Below, in pieces: positions 62,014 through 64,000 of a stretch of DNA of 64,000 nucleotides. Each line of letters opens with the position of its first letter. The first letter of the stretch is position 1. The notes beneath the pieces are model-generated. The model saw nothing but the letters and a program-made list of their open reading frames with translations. It was not told the DNA's origin and did no database searches. Made by a program: the position numbers and the translations under genes. Source of the DNA: Symbiodinium natans (Eukaryota > Sar > Dinophyceae > Suessiales > Symbiodiniaceae); assembly GCA_905221605.1 (NCBI GenBank), contig CAJNDS010001458.1:679001-743000 (forward strand). The letters run 5' to 3'.

Positions 62014-62517
62014 TCATCCATCGAAATGTTCCGCCCGAGCACGTTCCCAAACAGACTTGCTCATCCCCCACCTGGACAGGGCAATGTTTCGTGTCGGAAA
62101 GGTCTGGTGTTGCTTGACGAAGGCCTTCAAGCATCTAATTTTTTTCTCGATGGCCTTCTTGTTGGAGCCGTTGCCTGCCTTGCACGACCCACCCTTGGCA
62201 GCAATTGCGGCCCGGGCCTTCTTCAGCCCTGTCTTATTCACCGGCCGCTGGTTTGAGGACTGTGGGACCTTCTTCTCTGTGATCTTCGAAATGGTCTTTC
62301 TGGAGAGCCCTGTCGCCATTCGTCGAGCATTGTCATATCCAATTTGACCTCCAGAAGAGGATAGAATCTGCAGGTTGGACTCTAACTTTGTGTTCTGGCA
62401 CAAAAGAGATGGCTGCAAGAAGAAGCTCAAGCCTGGAAAGCGGGACATCGCAGATGCGACAGCATTGTCGTTGTTGAAACCCAACTCCATTTGCCTCTGT
62501 CGATCTCTGTCGTCCAA
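62014..62517 (-). CDS. basic hypothetical protein
   Basis: 167 codons. The central part is strongly basic ('GLKKARAAIAAKGGSCKAG' and 'NKKAIEKKIRCLKAFVKQH'). The end 'IALSRWGMSKSVWERARAEHF' has a helix-turn-helix-like rhythm. A nuclear or nucleic-acid-associated role is possible but only inferred. Upstream sequence contains C tracts (62613-62646), so more exons upstream are unclear. Confidence 0.5.
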   Translation of the reverse strand: MDDRDRQRQMELGFNNDNAVASAMSRFPGLSFFLQPSLLCQNTKLESNLQILSSSGGQIGYDNARRMATGLSRKTISKITEKKVPQSSNQRPVNKTGLKKARAAIAAKGGSCKAGNGSNKKAIEKKIRCLKAFVKQHQTFPTRNIALSRWGMSKSVWERARAEHFDG

Positions 62518-63280
62518 ATTAAATGAGAAGGGTTTAAAAAAGTGCTCATTGTTTCACACTTCTGCACACTGGGCATGCTGGGGAAGTTGGTTAAAGACAC
62601 CTTGCAAATCAGTCCCCCCCCCCCCCTTAAGCCCCCCCCCCCCCCCAGTCCCTCCCCTGCCAAGGCGGCCGAGACGAAGTGTCGTACGGGACCAACACCG
62701 AGAAGTAAACAACCAAGTTTCCACGAACATCCGCCGGTCACATGGCCAGGGCATGAGAAGAACCCACCTCGACCCTTCCATTCCAAGCCGTCGACCACCC
62801 TCCAACAAGCCCGCCCAACATTTCCCTCCCAAACCCTAGGCGGTTGATGGCAGTTGCATGCAGTTGCCAAACCCCTGGTTGTGCCAATGGACGCAAAATG
62901 GGGGAGTGTCGCCTTTCAAGTGTTCCCCTCGCTTTGCAGGGATTTCGCATCATATATTTGTGCCTCATGTCTGAAGGTGTCGCTTCGGTATGCTTCGGTA
63001 ACTTTCCAGCTTCTAGCCATTGGCGCACAAAGCCCCATTCTCCATGCACTGCCACACGTCAATGAACATAAACTTTGATTCAATGAACAAGTGCAAAACA
63101 GCGCAAACACCAAGTACTGCCATACACTGCCATCCACAATGGACAATTGGGGGTGATGCATGGTGATGCCATGTGATGCCTTGAGTAAAGGGTGGCTAGA
63201 ATCAATGGATCGGGGGGGGAGGGGGGGCGGGGATGGGCGGGGTATGGCGGGGTTTATCATTGAGGGGTTGACATTACGAC
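62518..63280. other. intergenic or intronic stretch
   Basis: C-rich tracts at 62613-62646, short frames on both strands without motifs and a G-rich stretch at 63210-63245. A single AAACCCTAGG word at 62830. I see no gene. Confidence 0.5.
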
Positions 63281-63335
63281 TTAAGCCGGCCTACGATGGC
63301 CTACGGTAACAAAGCTTAAAGCACTCCCATTGTCA

Positions 63336-63776
63336 TCAAAGTAGCGACAGCACAAACCCCAGGAACTCATCGGACCTGTCTGTCTGCCGCCACAGCCCGG
63401 CATGGGCTTGCAGAACATACCCAGCCTTGGAAATCCCTGGGATGGTGGTCTTGCCGTTCCGCCCGTCGTTGCCAAACACTGCACGACCACCCAGTAGCAA
63501 GTAAACCCATTGCGGATGTTTCTCGTTGAGTTGCTCGACAAATGCTGCCAGCGCAGGCATAAAGTCCTTGGGCCCTCCATGAGTCTTGTTCACCAGGATG
63601 TCATCCTCCACTACCAACATCATCTTTTCCCTGCTGAGTCGCTCCCGGACCAATTTGAGAACAGCCTCGTGGGACTTTTTGCACCCATACTGCCCCCAGA
63701 GATCTATAGCCCCCGGCAAGGAAAGGTCCGACACCCGGAGTCTGTCGGTGACACGGGAAGACGTCGTCCTATCCAC
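63336..63776 (-). CDS. GT25-like glycosyltransferase, fragment
   Basis: 146 codons. 'GCKKSHEAVLKLV' (residues 31-43) matches the 'GC..SH...w..i' motif, and 'MMLVVEDDI' (52-60) matches the Glu-Asp-Asp metal-binding motif of family 25 glycosyltransferases (LOS/collagen-type galactosyltransferases). Later, 'WVYLLLGGR' and 'ISKAGYVLQAHAGLW' fit the 'D.i.L' and 'g..aY.is..gA' segments. Residues before 20 may be upstream intron or a start. The expected reaction is transfer of a sugar from a nucleotide donor in the secretory pathway. The C-terminal part is missing after 'FVLSLL', presumably in the next exon or lost. Confidence 0.6.
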   Translation of the reverse strand: MDRTTSSRVTDRLRVSDLSLPGAIDLWGQYGCKKSHEAVLKLVRERLSREKMMLVVEDDILVNKTHGGPKDFMPALAAFVEQLNEKHPQWVYLLLGGRAVFGNDGRNGKTTIPGISKAGYVLQAHAGLWRQTDRSDEFLGFVLSLL

Positions 63777-63780
63777 TTAA

Positions 63781-64000
63781 GTACCAAGAAACTGCAAGTA
63801 CAAAACTGGCAAGCAAACGAAACGGAAACAACGCAGCAAATGAGATTAAACATCTCCCATGCTCTTAGCCAAATGTCTCATCGTATGAAATTCTCCAGTG
63901 CTTCCCGCATTTCCTCACCCTCCCGCCGGACCGATGCAAAACTCTGCCGTCGACTGCAGGAAAAACTTTCGTTTGGGCAGCGGAAAAGCCGCAAGCCCGG
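63781..64000. other. window edge, no call
   Basis: 220 bp upstream of the GT25-like frame on the minus strand, without a recognisable exon. Confidence 0.4.

Noticed and set aside
1-64000. tRNA, rRNA and dinoflagellate spliced-leader sequence
   Set aside because: No cloverleaf, rRNA core or CCGTAGCCATTTTGGCTCAAG-like word was seen by eye; short or degraded copies could have been missed.

Overview
The window looks like nuclear DNA of an alveolate, most likely a dinoflagellate (possibly Symbiodiniaceae). I see four supports. Interstitial telomere-type repeats of the TTTAGGG/CCCTAAA class are everywhere. Every coding segment I can defend lies on the minus strand, as expected of dinoflagellate unidirectional gene clusters. 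Genes are broken into short ORFs that only make sense as exons. One protein joins an AP2-like DNA-binding segment to an ASCH-like domain, a pairing I associate with dinoflagellates. A chromerid cannot be excluded. The species assignment is inference; no rRNA gene, tRNA or spliced leader was found to settle it.

Layout. 1-21.06 kb is a desert of degenerate telomere-type repeats. Blocks read CCCTAAA or TTTAGGG in alternating polarity, separated by short unlike stretches. It holds one convincing gene (3738-5090, coiled coil plus Trp-rich repeats) and small inverted-repeat transposon relics (MITEs), some with telomere-type arrays inside them. 21.06-21.48 kb is an AT-rich transition. 21.5-26.7 kb is genic, all minus strand: an AP2-like/ASCH-like protein, a dual-specificity phosphatase and a SAP-like-repeat gene, with an 18-bp motif recurring just 3' of each gene. 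26.9-29.6 kb is a stack of five minisatellites. 29.65-30.3 kb holds AT, poly-G and TATA-type low-complexity tracts. 30.37-36.7 kb is a second telomere-type desert.

36.7-58.5 kb is the most interesting part. Imperfect direct repeats of about 0.5 kb (36721-37240 and 57503-58010, plus a partial third copy at 58215-58492) flank about 20.3 kb. Inside, all on the minus strand, lie a Ulp1-like (C48) cysteine protease with an AT-hook-like motif, a BED-like zinc-finger protein, a P-element-superfamily-like DDE transposase, a large unknown protein, a cytosine-5 DNA methyltransferase split over exons, and a multi-exon gene whose last part resembles the C-terminal half of a SET domain. The interval also contains a foldback MITE, three copies of a dispersed repeat and a 251-bp hairpin-bearing satellite. 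My hypothesis is a large composite mobile element, or a nest of elements, with transposase, protease and chromatin-modifying cargo. The transposase, protease and methyltransferase motifs are visible; the claim that they form one element is inference.

58.5-59.1 kb has a Cys-rich protein exon. 59.1-61.9 kb is a third, milder telomere-type zone ending in a 44-bp tandem repeat. 62.0-63.8 kb holds a basic hypothetical protein and a GT25-like glycosyltransferase fragment. Exon ends are approximate throughout: coordinates are those of open frames, not spliced models.
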